A stretch of 64,000 nt of DNA, from assembly GCA_900708905.1 (NCBI GenBank), contig CAADRB010000033.1, positions 1,640,072-1,704,071 on the forward strand. The letters are read 5' to 3'. The notes beneath the pieces were generated by a model that was not told where the DNA came from, ran no database searches, and saw only the letters and a list, made by a program, of their open reading frames with translations. The DNA is from Hymenolepis diminuta (Eukaryota > Platyhelminthes > Cestoda > Cyclophyllidea > Hymenolepididae). Both the position numbers and the translations under genes were made by a program. Positions 29,700 through 40,000 of this stretch are shown here, in pieces (position 1 is the stretch's first letter; every line of letters starts with the position of its first letter).

Positions 29700-30180
29700 T
29701 CTTCTTCACAAACAATGCAAAATCTAGACTCCTCACAAATTCAGGCTGCTGTTTTTACATTGTGAATCCCCACTAGTCATTTTTCCTGGTTGTCTATTTG
29801 TCCTTCTCTAATCATGATCCACATGTCTTAATTATTTGCTCTTTCCTATGCATTTATTATAATAGTAGTAAAGGTTGTACGTGGTTTCTCATGTGGCCTT
29901 TTTGCTTGTTTTCAAATGGACAATGTTAAATTGGGACATCGCACGTGTCTATTTTGGAGATATTTGGTTGGCATTTAGCTCGGATGTCTCCATGTGCTAT
30001 CAGGTTGTAGCTTGTAGTGACTATGTTCAGATTGTAAGTAAGTCGGGCTAGTCAGTTCTTCAATTAGCAGCAGCTTAAATGAGTGATTTAGTTAAGAGAA
30101 AGCCTTTAAGGCCAGTGATTTAGAGTAGCTATTTTCTAACTGATCAAGGTGAAGACAACTTGGTATCTATACTATCGAGA
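29700..30180 (+). repeat. 3' flank of ZF1, shared with ZF2/ZF3
   Basis: Aligns with 36,420-37,010 (ZF2) and 61,560-62,090 (ZF3). Shared marks include the TATTATAATAGTA stretch, GGGACAT…CACGTGTCTAT (GGACATTAGACGTGTCTAT in ZF2), GGCTAGTCAGTTC and AGGCCAGTGATTTAG. So the duplicated unit extends beyond the coding region. Confidence 0.65.
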
Positions 30181-30635
30181 TTTTTATGAATCAAACGCCA
30201 TTTTATTTAAAAGTTGGATTAGCGAAATTGAAATGTTTTGAATTTTGGATTTGGTTTTTGGTATTTTGGTGCTAACAGTGAATTTGAATCATTATCATTA
30301 ATCTCACTTTTTCGAATCATGTAAGCAGCTTAAAATCGCGCACAATAATGCTGCTTTTCCGACCTTTGAAGAAAGAAAAAAATGAGGTGACATGTCTGAC
30401 CTTCGAATCTTAACAACCAGCGATTTTAAATATGAATTTTACCTATAATCTAGGGGACAAATTTGGAATGTCGGATTTTGGAATATGAAGTAGTAGATTT
30501 CCCAATATGTGATTTTTCTACAACCCTTATTCCTGAGTGAACTCTACTTACGCAATCTCAGTTGCTTTCGGAAATGAAGATGGTAAAATTTTGAATACTG
30601 ACAGTCTGTTTACTGTATATATTTCTACATTATTT
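30180..30635. other. No recognisable gene
   Basis: A+T-rich spacer between the ZF1 3' flank and block X copy 3. Only short open frames are present. Confidence 0.4.
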
Positions 30636-30700
30636 GATGGGTATCGTATACGTGACCTCCAACTTCACGGACATACAGGTGCTACTTGTGTAGGATTCTA
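30636..30700 (-). repeat. tRNA-derived SINE head
   Basis: Minus strand: GTCCGTGAAGTTGGAGGTCACG, then GATACCCATC at the B-box position. The A-box side is eroded. Confidence 0.5.
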
Positions 30701-30869
30701 TTGGCGTATTTCAACCCCTCAGTAAAAAAATGGATCAAGTGGCACAATTAAATAAATACCAATTCATTCGTTCACAGCAAATCGAATAAATTTGTCTGGC
30801 TCGCGATTATTATTATTAGTATTGTTGAACCCTGGGTTTGAAATAGCCGCTTAAATAGAAACCGTCTCA

Positions 30870-31030
30870 GCTGATAACGCAGTATCGACAAACAGGTCTG
30901 CTAGGTCAGAGATGATGAGGCCGGTGTTCACTGGCATAAACACAGTGATGTGAATAGCGATCCACACTCATCAATTTCGATCATTAAGAGGATGCGAGTT
31001 TCTCATAAGAGGGAACTCCAAATAGCTTCC
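30870..31030 (+). repeat. tRNA-derived SINE
   Basis: Plus strand: GATAACGCAGTATCG (nearly the same head as 27,560), GGTCAGAGATGATGAGG, CCACACTCATCAATTTCGATC, and a well-kept end GCGAGTTTCTCATAAGAGGG plus AACTCCA. Confidence 0.65.
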
Positions 31031-31204
31031 TCTTATTCAATTTAAGTGTTGTTATCACCTTCCGTAATGGATTAAGGAAGTTTTTTTACGTTTTATTGGA
31101 AATTCTCCCCTCTTCTCCCCTAAAATCTTATTTGTGATTTTTGATAATAACTCCGAAGACCATTCCAGCAACCGTTTTCTAATTCCCATCTTGACCAGAT
31201 TAGC

Positions 31205-31362
31205 ATTACAGAGCCACCCTATTAAGAAGCTCGCTTTCTACTTCTTCAAAAGTTAGACTAAACCACTACTGTTGACATTTCACTCACTGATTGTGCATCG
31301 ATGAGTATCGAAATGGTGACTTCTGACGTTAATCCATCTCCCACTGATGCAGGTTTCAAGAC
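31205..31362 (-). repeat. tRNA-derived SINE
   Basis: Minus-strand copy opposing the one at 30,870. The plus strand shows AAGAAGCTCGC (3' body) at left and GATGAGTATCGAAATGGTGACTTCTGACG (split here as GATGAGTATCGAAATGG and TGACTTCTGACG) at the B-box side. Confidence 0.55.
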
Positions 31363-31787
31363 TTCTATTTCGATTGGTCAGTATAAATGAACAAATAGAA
31401 AGTTTTCAACGGACTTTAATAAAACCGAAATAAATATGTAAAGAATGTGTGATATTATTCCAGACTCCGCGTGAGGAACATTGTAAATGCCGTCTGCCTT
31501 CCTAGTGCCTATACCACTGAAATATTCTTTAATTTCGGTGCTGTCCGGTTGTAAATATCAATCGACTTTTAACATGAGGATGATTTTGACGCTTTTAGAG
31601 TATCAAATGGTTACGCTTTAAAATTCATAAATTTCTAAGTGCATCGTAGTACTTTCGCAGATTTATAAGAAAATTTTATTTTAGAAAGGGGGCATGCAAA
31701 TAGAATAAGAGACAGAGTGGATTAAAAGCTCACTAATAGTACAAATAACCTAAGATCCTACTCTACAGCCACGAGAATATGCACACC

Positions 31788-33194
31788 ACTACTATATTAT
31801 TATGGCTCACGACAAGACAGACAAATTGGACCTCCTGCCGTAGTGGAAAGCAGCTGAAATGCAATAATTGATAAAGGTGAGGAAGCCAATCAGACCTTGA
31901 GAATTAAAGTTAGAATATACCAGTTCCTTATCACTGGTACAACTGGTTTCTGAATTTAATGGTACTTCGATAATTCGGAACGTTCTTGAAAATGTAAGCA
32001 TCTTCAGATCTCATGAAGGATTGCTTTCAATCATGTTATATACACTCAAACTGTACTGCCTTGGAATCTCGATATCCAGTTGATAGAATCATTGTCGGCT
32101 CTGTGATCTATTTTATGCCAAGACTGAGTAAACTGCTTAAGATCATGTAAGATCACGCTGCGTTCTCATCGATTCATTCAGACGAAGTAGAAATGGATTA
32201 ATATTGAATGGTATTTTTGTTGCCCACGGTCACACAAAATGTGTTTAGTTTTTCATCGTGAAAGAATATCTGAACTCGGGGAAGAGTAAAATAGTTTAAC
32301 GAGGATACTGTGGGTTAAGGTGCGCGTTTAAAGAAAAGGTGGTGGCATCACTCCACGTTTTCTTTAGTAGAGCGTTCAGCATGTACGAGCTAATATTTAC
32401 GTCAGTGAAACCAGGTAAAACTGTTAAACGTAGCAGGATTCACTGCTTATAGTTTGATTACATTACCAAGGATGGTTTCAAAGCTGATTATATATCTTGG
32501 GAAGAGCTTATTACTCGAATGATAAATACCACTGTTCGCCAATTCTAGATGCCAGTTGGACTAAAGCGTTAACATTAGTACATCTCACTTAATTGCCATT
32601 TTATTACTTTCTTCGATTTGGACGTTATTAGAGCATCAAAGACAATTCTAAACTCCCGACTAAGAGCACGTATTTCCAATTCACTATTCCGTAAAAAGTT
32701 TGCGATAGTAACCTTGTCTCAACTTTTGTCCTGGCATTTTACTACAGTAACCGATGTTTCATAATTCACCGGACATCAACTTATTCAGTTGAAGTATAAA
32801 TCGACCAATTTTGGTTACCATCGTCATTAATCACAACTATACATGGTTTTTTATTGTGGATGGCCTCTGAGCATGGTAAATGATAAATTAGTTCAATAAG
32901 GTATGGTGGAGGAGGGGGAGGGGGAGGGAGAGGAGGGGGTTAGGGATCAAGTAGAAGTTAAGAATAAAGTCAGAATGTCTGAAAGGCCTTTCTTCATCTG
33001 ATTTTTATTTGGATTGGTGTCTTCATTAATCTGTGGAAGACGGTTTGATCTTCCACTCACTACACTCGAGGCAGAAGACGAATGCAAACGACTCTATTCA
33101 CCCAGTCATCCGGTAAAGAATCATCATGATCATAAGCCTGTCCAAATCATAACATTCAGTTAAGTATTTAGCTTAGTTTAGTGGGAGTAGCATT
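31788..33194 (+). repeat. D repeat, copy A (1,407 bp, same as copy B)
   Basis: Matches 37,310-38,716 at a constant offset of 5,522 with no gap or mismatch that I could find. Copy A lacks the left 285 bp that B shares with 62,880-63,291 and the right part that B shares with 50,145-50,451. So B is the older arrangement and A the copied fragment. No coding frame beyond about 64 codons. Contains a G-rich tract at 32,906-32,939. Confidence 0.9.
32906..32939 (+). other. G-rich tract, possible G-quadruplex
   Basis: GGTGGAGGAGGGGGAGGGGG then AGGGAGAGGAGGGGG: more than four runs of three or more G separated by single A or short spacers. An identical tract lies at 38,428-38,461 in copy B. Confidence 0.6.
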
Positions 33195-33779
33195 TTATCA
33201 CTTGTAAAAGATGCAAACAAATCGGGATGGTATTATCAATCGCGCAAATAAATCAACCTGTCAACGAGATCTGAATACTAGCGGATATAATCTCACCTAT
33301 AAATCTGAGAGTCAAATGATGACGATTTAACATCCCTATTTGAAAATATGAACTTGGCTAAACTACGAATTCAAGTAAATTAAGGTTTGTGACATCCTGA
33401 CTTCATTCTTGATCCATTACTTTAACCCCTCCAATATTTCATAGCCTTATTGAACTCCTTCGCTTTTCCTCTTAATCTCAAAATCTCCTATGATTATAAC
33501 TTGTGAGAGCTTTTGCTGTACCACCAGCAAAAATGATGTTGAAAGTAAATTCTGAAATAATCGATAAGCAACGATGGGTACCTCACTAGAATCTCCCTTC
33601 AATTGAATTGAATTAAGAAAACTTGGGGATTTAACTCCACTTGCCATTTCTAAGCTTCTTAGTAACTAATTGTAGACTTGTTTCAGTAAATGGATAGAGA
33701 AAATTGATGAAGGATATTTGCATATATGGACCCCCCATGTATATCATGATATGAGTGGAGCAGCATTTTCATATTTCTC
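33195..33779. other. No recognisable gene
   Basis: Spacer between duplicated segment A and the R repeat. A minus-strand frame of 66 codons shows no family resemblance. Confidence 0.4.
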
Positions 33780-34240
33780 GGTATTAACGAACAGTTAATA
33801 ATTGCAAAACAATGAGAACAAGAAAATAAAATAAATTATTACATCTCTTGTTGCTTTGAAAGCTATCAAATTGTTCATAATTTAAAGATAAACCAATTGG
33901 AGAATGACTTCGAACGTTAAAGTATAAAAGAACTTTGATGATATTTTTGATAAAGTTAATTTTAGAAAGGCGTAAAAGGCATAAAACTCCACCATTCTGT
34001 CTCACCATTATCGGACTAAACGATAAAAAAGTACATTTTGCCTAACTTTTGTCCTTTTATTGTCGGTGAATATCTCTACTTTTAAGCAAACCTTAGCATT
34101 TCACAGAAAATTATAGCAAGCAACGCACATACAGTTTAGCACATTTTATCCCGTACGCAATGTTTATGAATAATTAACCAAATATCGCTAATTAATTTTT
34201 CTTCAATAGAAATTATTCGTTTTTATTCAACATATGATGG
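33780..34240 (+). repeat. R repeat, copy 2
   Basis: Aligns with 25,740-26,232 and then 26,830-26,967, without the inserted segment found there. It ends in TTTTTATTCAAC, where copy 1 goes on into block X; here X is missing and the ZF2 upstream region follows within about 130 bp. Confidence 0.55.
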
Positions 34241-34372
34241 TGAAAGTTTTCATCATTACCTACCACTGGAATCGTTTCGGGGGTTTCCTAGAACGTTACG
34301 AACGAGGGATTTCCGGAGTTCCTATATGTCCAAGAAGTGAAAGGTCAAAACTATCCAAAATGATATCCAAAG

Positions 34373-34560
34373 AGTGGTAGAAGAACACGCGTTTCCTACT
34401 CGCGCATACTGTCACGCATTTGTGCACTCACTTATCCACTTCCTTTCCTGCACAGCCTTTCAAATATTTCGCGCTCACACCGCCGCACTTGGTCCCACGT
34501 GCGCACCTCTCAAATATATTTAAGAGCGTTTTTGATTTTGCTTTACAACAGATCGTGTAA
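34373..34560 (+). promoter_or_regulatory. ZF2 promoter
   Basis: Homologous to the ZF1 and ZF3 upstream regions. Contains TCAAATATTTCGCGC, the CACGTG box at 34,496-34,501 in CCCACGTGCGCAC, a TATA-like TATATTTAA at 34,515-34,523 and an initiator-like TTTACAACAG near 34,543-34,552, about 30 bases later. Conservation of these elements in all three copies supports a promoter role. Confidence 0.65.
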
Positions 34561-34621
34561 TTGCTCTCAACACTCGGTGCGAGAACATTTTCACGAAGGC
34601 AAACAAACACATTCTATTAAG

Positions 34622-34943
34622 GTGAGCTGACAACTATTTTAATTCTCCACACTTTTAATGCCCCTTCTCCCTGATTGGTTCTATACTTTTGGATGCGCGT
34701 GTAAGTGAGACAGAAATTTCCGCCAATGGGACTGTGGCCACTACGCTCCCCGCGTAGTCAAGTTGACCATTAGGGATTCAACCCGAGGTTACGTTGATGA
34801 TTCTTACCAATCTAATCCTAACTCCTAATCTTTTAAATTTAAGTTTCCCAGTCCAAATAGGAGAATTTTATTCATAGATTAAGATTCGTGTTTTAATACA
34901 CAAATTTGGATTAATGAATTCCAATAAGTTTCGTATATTTCAG
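34622..34943 (+). other. ZF2 5'UTR intron
   Basis: Donor CTATTAAG|GTGAGC and acceptor TTTCAG directly before ATGGATCC. Length 322 nt; ZF3 has the same intron at 323 nt with the same ends. If spliced, the in-frame ATG at 34,914 lies inside the intron, which decides for the start at 34,944. Confidence 0.7.
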
Positions 34944-36353
34944 ATGGATCCACTATTCAACAACTCAGGGTTTAACACCGATAACCTATTGTCACAGTGG
35001 CCTTTTGATTTTCCGAGATGTGGATCCGATCCCATCAATGTGCGTTCCGATCTCACTGGCAATCAGGGGGGTTCCTCATCTATCTCACAAAAAAATAATA
35101 TATCTCCCACATCTGCAACTTCTACAGCCCCTTCGATGCCTGCTCCAGTCCCTGGGAGGCCTAATGATGAAGCGGTTGCCAGTGGTGACTCCCTGAAAGA
35201 GGAGCTACGGCAGGCCCTTAGGAACATCATTCCACACAAATTCAGCTTGCGAATCCAAGCGCTAATTGCTTACACTGTTGATGACAACCAAAAAGGTGTC
35301 ATTAGTATCGATGAGACCTTCAACCAGACGAGGCCAGATACCTCGCTAACCCCCACAACTAGCAACGTTCTCGATTCTTCTCAAAGGTCTGCCGAAATCT
35401 CGCTTAACCCTTCTATCTCAGGAAGTGAACTTGGCAATTCGGTGCCTGCTCCAACAATGCCATTTGTGAATCTTCCCTCTTATCAATCGGCGCCTCCTGG
35501 TTTTCCTCCTCTAACTGCCATTTTCCCACATTTGATTCAAGAGGATAGGATACCGTCGTTGCAATCTCTACTTAATGCTAATACCTCCTATGTTAACTCA
35601 CTTCAACTCGCTATCAATTCACTCCATCTCTCATTACCAATCAACCCCTCACCTCCACCTACCCTCACTACCACCACTGTGGACATGAAAACGTCCACTG
35701 AAGTTGCACCGAATGTCACCATCACTAACCCTGATATCGCCCTATCCTATTTGCGACTTGGAGTCACCTCCAGGCCCACGGCATCACTTCCGAACACATA
35801 TAACAATGGAAGTCGGGGTACATCTCTACCTTCTAACCTTGACTCACGTTCTTCACCGACAACGTCCTCCCGACCACTTTCAAGGGCTCCAAGTCAGGCT
35901 CTATTCGGCAGGCGCCGTGCTCATTCTCGACGCTTCAGTTGCAACCAGTGTGGAGAAGAGTCTCCATCCCTGTCTGAACTGAATCAACACACTTGGGTTA
36001 ATCACTCTTCATTCCGGTGTACTTACTGTAATGCGAAGTTCACTCAAAGGTGCAACCTCCTAAGACACTCGCTGAAACACGTGGAGTTCAAGGCCTACAC
36101 TTGCAATATCTGCGCCAGCGGTTACTACAGGAAGGATCACCTTACCAGACATATCAAAGAGGCCCATCCCAATGTCAGTCCTCGATTGAACATCACCACT
36201 CACATCAGGCCTTCAGAGTGTCTTGACTATCTTAACAACACGCGTCCCATGCGAAATCCCAATTTGAGAATCGGGACCTGTAATAATAACATTCGGTCAT
36301 CTTTAAATGTGCTGAATCAGGGGTCAACAACTCTCCCGCAAAATTTGCTGTAG
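34944..36353 (+). CDS. ZF2: three-finger C2H2 zinc-finger protein
   Basis: A 469-residue protein, probably a nuclear DNA-binding regulator. I know no named orthologue. The start is the ATG next to the predicted intron acceptor (MDPLFNNSGFN); an upstream in-frame ATG at 34,914 would add ten residues. Residues 1-330 are Ser/Thr/Pro/Asn-rich and probably disordered, apart from a block shared with ZF3 near 87-135 (LKEELRQALRNIIPHK, AYTVDDN, ETFNQT). Fingers at about 331-354, 357-379 and 385-408 have complete C2H2 ligands with C-X2-C-X12-H-X3/4-H spacing. Finger 1 lacks the usual core Phe (Ser instead). Finger 3 has helix RKDHLTR. After RLNITTHIRPSECLDYL, a 1-bp deletion relative to ZF3 changes the end to LPQNLL and stop. 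The gene lies between the two identical D repeat copies A and B. Confidence 0.85.
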   Translation: MDPLFNNSGFNTDNLLSQWPFDFPRCGSDPINVRSDLTGNQGGSSSISQKNNISPTSATSTAPSMPAPVPGRPNDEAVASGDSLKEELRQALRNIIPHKFSLRIQALIAYTVDDNQKGVISIDETFNQTRPDTSLTPTTSNVLDSSQRSAEISLNPSISGSELGNSVPAPTMPFVNLPSYQSAPPGFPPLTAIFPHLIQEDRIPSLQSLLNANTSYVNSLQLAINSLHLSLPINPSPPPTLTTTTVDMKTSTEVAPNVTITNPDIALSYLRLGVTSRPTASLPNTYNNGSRGTSLPSNLDSRSSPTTSSRPLSRAPSQALFGRRRAHSRRFSCNQCGEESPSLSELNQHTWVNHSSFRCTYCNAKFTQRCNLLRHSLKHVEFKAYTCNICASGYYRKDHLTRHIKEAHPNVSPRLNITTHIRPSECLDYLNNTRPMRNPNLRIGTCNNNIRSSLNVLNQGSTTLPQNLL

Positions 36354-37020
36354 AGTCCATATTGACCAACGAAGGTCCTTCTCTTACACCGGTTGCTCAA
36401 GAAGTGCTGCACTTTCAACCAATGGAAAATTGAAACTATTTTTCACCAACTCAAGTTCTTGTTGTTGTTATTGCATTTCAAAGCATTAGATTTTGAATCC
36501 CCGTGTCAATTCTTTCCACCTGTCTATTTATAATTCTCTCCTCATCTTTTTTATGAAACTCATTCACAACACAATACAATACACTACACTTTCTCTTTCT
36601 AAGCATCCTATCTTTCACAGACACTCTAGTCTTTTGTAATGTGCTACCTTTCTCTATCTATCGTTCTCGTTAATAATTATTTGCTCTTTTTGGGCTTATA
36701 TTTGTATTATCATAAGTATTAGAACTGCAGTTGGTATTTTTGCTTACTTTTTGAAGTGGGTTCCGTTAAATTGTCCGTTAAATCTGGACATTAGACGTGT
36801 CTATTCCTGAGATATTGAGATGACATTTAGGTCGGATTTCTTCATGTGAAGTATTGCTAGATTGACGTCTCTACAGTGACCGTGGCCCAGTAGTCTTCAG
36901 GCTACAAATACGCTAGACTAGTCAGTTCGTCGTTGAGCAACAGGTTAGATGAACGATTCGCAATGAGAAAGTGTTCTAGGCCAGTAACCTAGGGTAGTAA
37001 TTGTTGGTTGATCCGAGTTA
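36354..37020 (+). repeat. ZF2 3' flank, shared with ZF1/ZF3
   Basis: Directly after the stop the lost ZF3-like tail is still readable in another frame (TNEGPSLTPVAQE … FQPMEN), with a short deletion. Downstream noncoding sequence continues to match ZF3 (TTTCACAG.CAC.CTAGTCTT, GTAATGTGCTA) and ZF1 (GGCTAGTCAGTTC-like). Confidence 0.7.
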
Positions 37021-37023
37021 AAT

Positions 37024-39050
37024 ACAAATTTGCATCTCTTCTTTCTGGATAGAAATTTGCTGTTAGGCATCCCCTTTAACTCACATCTCAAGTATTATCA
37101 AAATATGTGTGACTGAGAAATATACTTCTATTTTTAAAACTGAAGAACTTTAGTATTAATCAGTTCTCGTGTAGACATTGGACATGATAAGAACACATAG
37201 ACGGTTTAATGTTACATTCGAATTATACACCAACAGTTGTCAGCAGTTTCTTGAACCGTACGAGACATCGTTAGAGAATTTGTGGCCTAGAATTTTGTCG
37301 GATAGTTCAACTACTATATTATTATGGCTCACGACAAGACAGACAAATTGGACCTCCTGCCGTAGTGGAAAGCAGCTGAAATGCAATAATTGATAAAGGT
37401 GAGGAAGCCAATCAGACCTTGAGAATTAAAGTTAGAATATACCAGTTCCTTATCACTGGTACAACTGGTTTCTGAATTTAATGGTACTTCGATAATTCGG
37501 AACGTTCTTGAAAATGTAAGCATCTTCAGATCTCATGAAGGATTGCTTTCAATCATGTTATATACACTCAAACTGTACTGCCTTGGAATCTCGATATCCA
37601 GTTGATAGAATCATTGTCGGCTCTGTGATCTATTTTATGCCAAGACTGAGTAAACTGCTTAAGATCATGTAAGATCACGCTGCGTTCTCATCGATTCATT
37701 CAGACGAAGTAGAAATGGATTAATATTGAATGGTATTTTTGTTGCCCACGGTCACACAAAATGTGTTTAGTTTTTCATCGTGAAAGAATATCTGAACTCG
37801 GGGAAGAGTAAAATAGTTTAACGAGGATACTGTGGGTTAAGGTGCGCGTTTAAAGAAAAGGTGGTGGCATCACTCCACGTTTTCTTTAGTAGAGCGTTCA
37901 GCATGTACGAGCTAATATTTACGTCAGTGAAACCAGGTAAAACTGTTAAACGTAGCAGGATTCACTGCTTATAGTTTGATTACATTACCAAGGATGGTTT
38001 CAAAGCTGATTATATATCTTGGGAAGAGCTTATTACTCGAATGATAAATACCACTGTTCGCCAATTCTAGATGCCAGTTGGACTAAAGCGTTAACATTAG
38101 TACATCTCACTTAATTGCCATTTTATTACTTTCTTCGATTTGGACGTTATTAGAGCATCAAAGACAATTCTAAACTCCCGACTAAGAGCACGTATTTCCA
38201 ATTCACTATTCCGTAAAAAGTTTGCGATAGTAACCTTGTCTCAACTTTTGTCCTGGCATTTTACTACAGTAACCGATGTTTCATAATTCACCGGACATCA
38301 ACTTATTCAGTTGAAGTATAAATCGACCAATTTTGGTTACCATCGTCATTAATCACAACTATACATGGTTTTTTATTGTGGATGGCCTCTGAGCATGGTA
38401 AATGATAAATTAGTTCAATAAGGTATGGTGGAGGAGGGGGAGGGGGAGGGAGAGGAGGGGGTTAGGGATCAAGTAGAAGTTAAGAATAAAGTCAGAATGT
38501 CTGAAAGGCCTTTCTTCATCTGATTTTTATTTGGATTGGTGTCTTCATTAATCTGTGGAAGACGGTTTGATCTTCCACTCACTACACTCGAGGCAGAAGA
38601 CGAATGCAAACGACTCTATTCACCCAGTCATCCGGTAAAGAATCATCATGATCATAAGCCTGTCCAAATCATAACATTCAGTTAAGTATTTAGCTTAGTT
38701 TAGTGGGAGTAGCATTGTTTACATAGAAGGAAATGGAATTAAACCTGGGTAGGAGTTGAGCCGATTTAAACAAGTGGTAAACAATAGGCATCATGGGCAT
38801 GAGATCATCTTTAACATTTAAATTTAGAAGGTTTGATTACAACAAGCTTAAAGTCCTCTTTTGGGCGGAAACTGTATCTTAGGCGAAGGCCTGGTAAGCT
38901 GCTACTCTCCTAACTTCCAAGATCGGTATATACGTAAATAATAGGAACATGACAAAAGGATATATGTATATTTATATATTATGTGAGCACTCGATTTAAG
39001 AAAGAGCACAGAAAATGTTAGTCGCCTAGGTAGGAAGCTAAAAGTGCGTA
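37024..39050 (+). repeat. D repeat, copy B (fullest copy)
   Basis: 37,024-37,440 matches 62,880-63,291 (three differences over the last 360 bp). 37,310-38,716 is identical to 31,788-33,194. 38,491-38,797 is identical to 50,145-50,451, and weaker similarity to that copy continues to about 39,050 (CACAGAAAAT…AAGCTAAAA). This is the only copy joining all segments. No convincing coding frame; function unknown. Confidence 0.85.
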
Positions 39051-39261
39051 GGTGATGTCATGTCCCAGACAAACCGATAATGACTTGGGATATCCCGCCA
39101 TGTGACAATTTCCCCTCTGGTTCCCCAAAGTCTGCGTTCCCAATGCGATGTCCTTATTCAACCCACTTTGCGCATCTGTGTGTCCACCTGTGTTCAGTGA
39201 CTCCAATATATGTGGTCGTGGTTTAGGTGATTTTTATTTCAAAACCAAAACTAGCTCTTTA

Positions 39262-39298
39262 TTGTTCATCCTCCTCTTCCTGACTTCCTGTTCCCTGT
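39262..39298 (-). other. Possible terminal exon, acidic tail
   Basis: On the minus strand TTATTTTAACAG is followed by codons for GTGSQEEEDEQ-like sequence (in frame: GTGSQEEEDEQ) and a stop that overlaps AATAAA. A pyrimidine/A-rich acceptor, short acidic end and poly(A) hexamer together resemble a last exon. No upstream exon could be tied to it. Chance is likely enough to keep this low. Confidence 0.15.
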
Positions 39299-39825
39299 TA
39301 AAATAAGAGATAAGTATGATACAGCGTAATATTCGGTGACCCAGTGAGATCGACAATGAGATTCACAAGTGGTATATGTTTGGGTCTTTTTGAGTGCTTC
39401 GTTGTTAAGATTGCTTTGATGAAAATAATTTTTTCTCCCCGGGTCGAGCTCCTATTGGATAATTCTTCCACTGCATAGATTTGTAAAACTAAATATCCCA
39501 TCCCGTTGTTCTATTGATCATTAAATCTATAATTTGTGTTTATTTGAGTTTTATTTGAAGTAGTTCGAACTATATAGGCCCAAAATGCAGCACAAATTCT
39601 TCATCTTTATTATCAAACCCTTCCCCATCTCTTCTGTCTTTTAATCTAGTGAAAGTGATATAATTAGAGTCAATGTCCTAAAGCATTTTTCTTCCTTTTG
39701 TCTGATGGAGGAACAGAATACAGAGAACGTTTCATAACCGCTTGTATTATGAGAGGGAAAAGATAATGTCCATTCCCCAGCTAGTAACCCGAAGACCATG
39801 TAGGTAGGAATTGAGATGTAGATAG

Positions 39826-40000
39826 GTGGATTTCTTCATGTGACGTATTGCTATTTTGACGTCTCTATTGTTACCGTCACCTATTAGTCTTCAAACTCTG
39901 AGTAGCTCTTTTTTGTCTGTTCTGCGTTTAGCAATAAATTAAAGGATCGAATCATTTTATCGAAAGTGTCTTTGGCCGTTAATCTTAATTTGCAATTTTC
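39826..40000 (+). repeat. Orphan copy of the ZF 3' flank
   Basis: GGATTTCTTCATGTGACGTA, then TTGACGTCTCTA and TTAGTCTTCA match 36,838-36,900 behind ZF2. No zinc-finger coding sequence lies before it, so it looks like the remnant of a fourth unit whose gene is gone. Confidence 0.6.

Larger units (their letters stand above)
30636..31787 (+). repeat. Composite SINE block X, copy 3 (truncated)
   Basis: Same minus, plus, minus SINE order as copies 1 and 2, with matching spacer sequence up to a GTGGATTAAAAGCTCACTAAT-like block near 31,717 that corresponds to the GGACTAA…GGTCACCAGTA block of the others. It stops sharply at 31,787, where the 1,407-bp duplicated segment begins. Confidence 0.6.

Noticed and set aside
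31807..37523. Identical 64-codon minus-strand frames at 31,807-32,001 and 37,329-37,523
   Set aside because: The identity comes from the 1,407-bp duplication. The frame is short, resembles no known family and is not kept in full behind ZF3.
31788..38716. Direct repeats A and B as long terminal repeats of a retroelement carrying ZF2
   Set aside because: They do not begin with TG and end with CA, there is no primer-binding site or polypurine tract next to them, and no gag or pol lies between. Copy B continues into repeat sequence on both sides, so its ends are not element ends.
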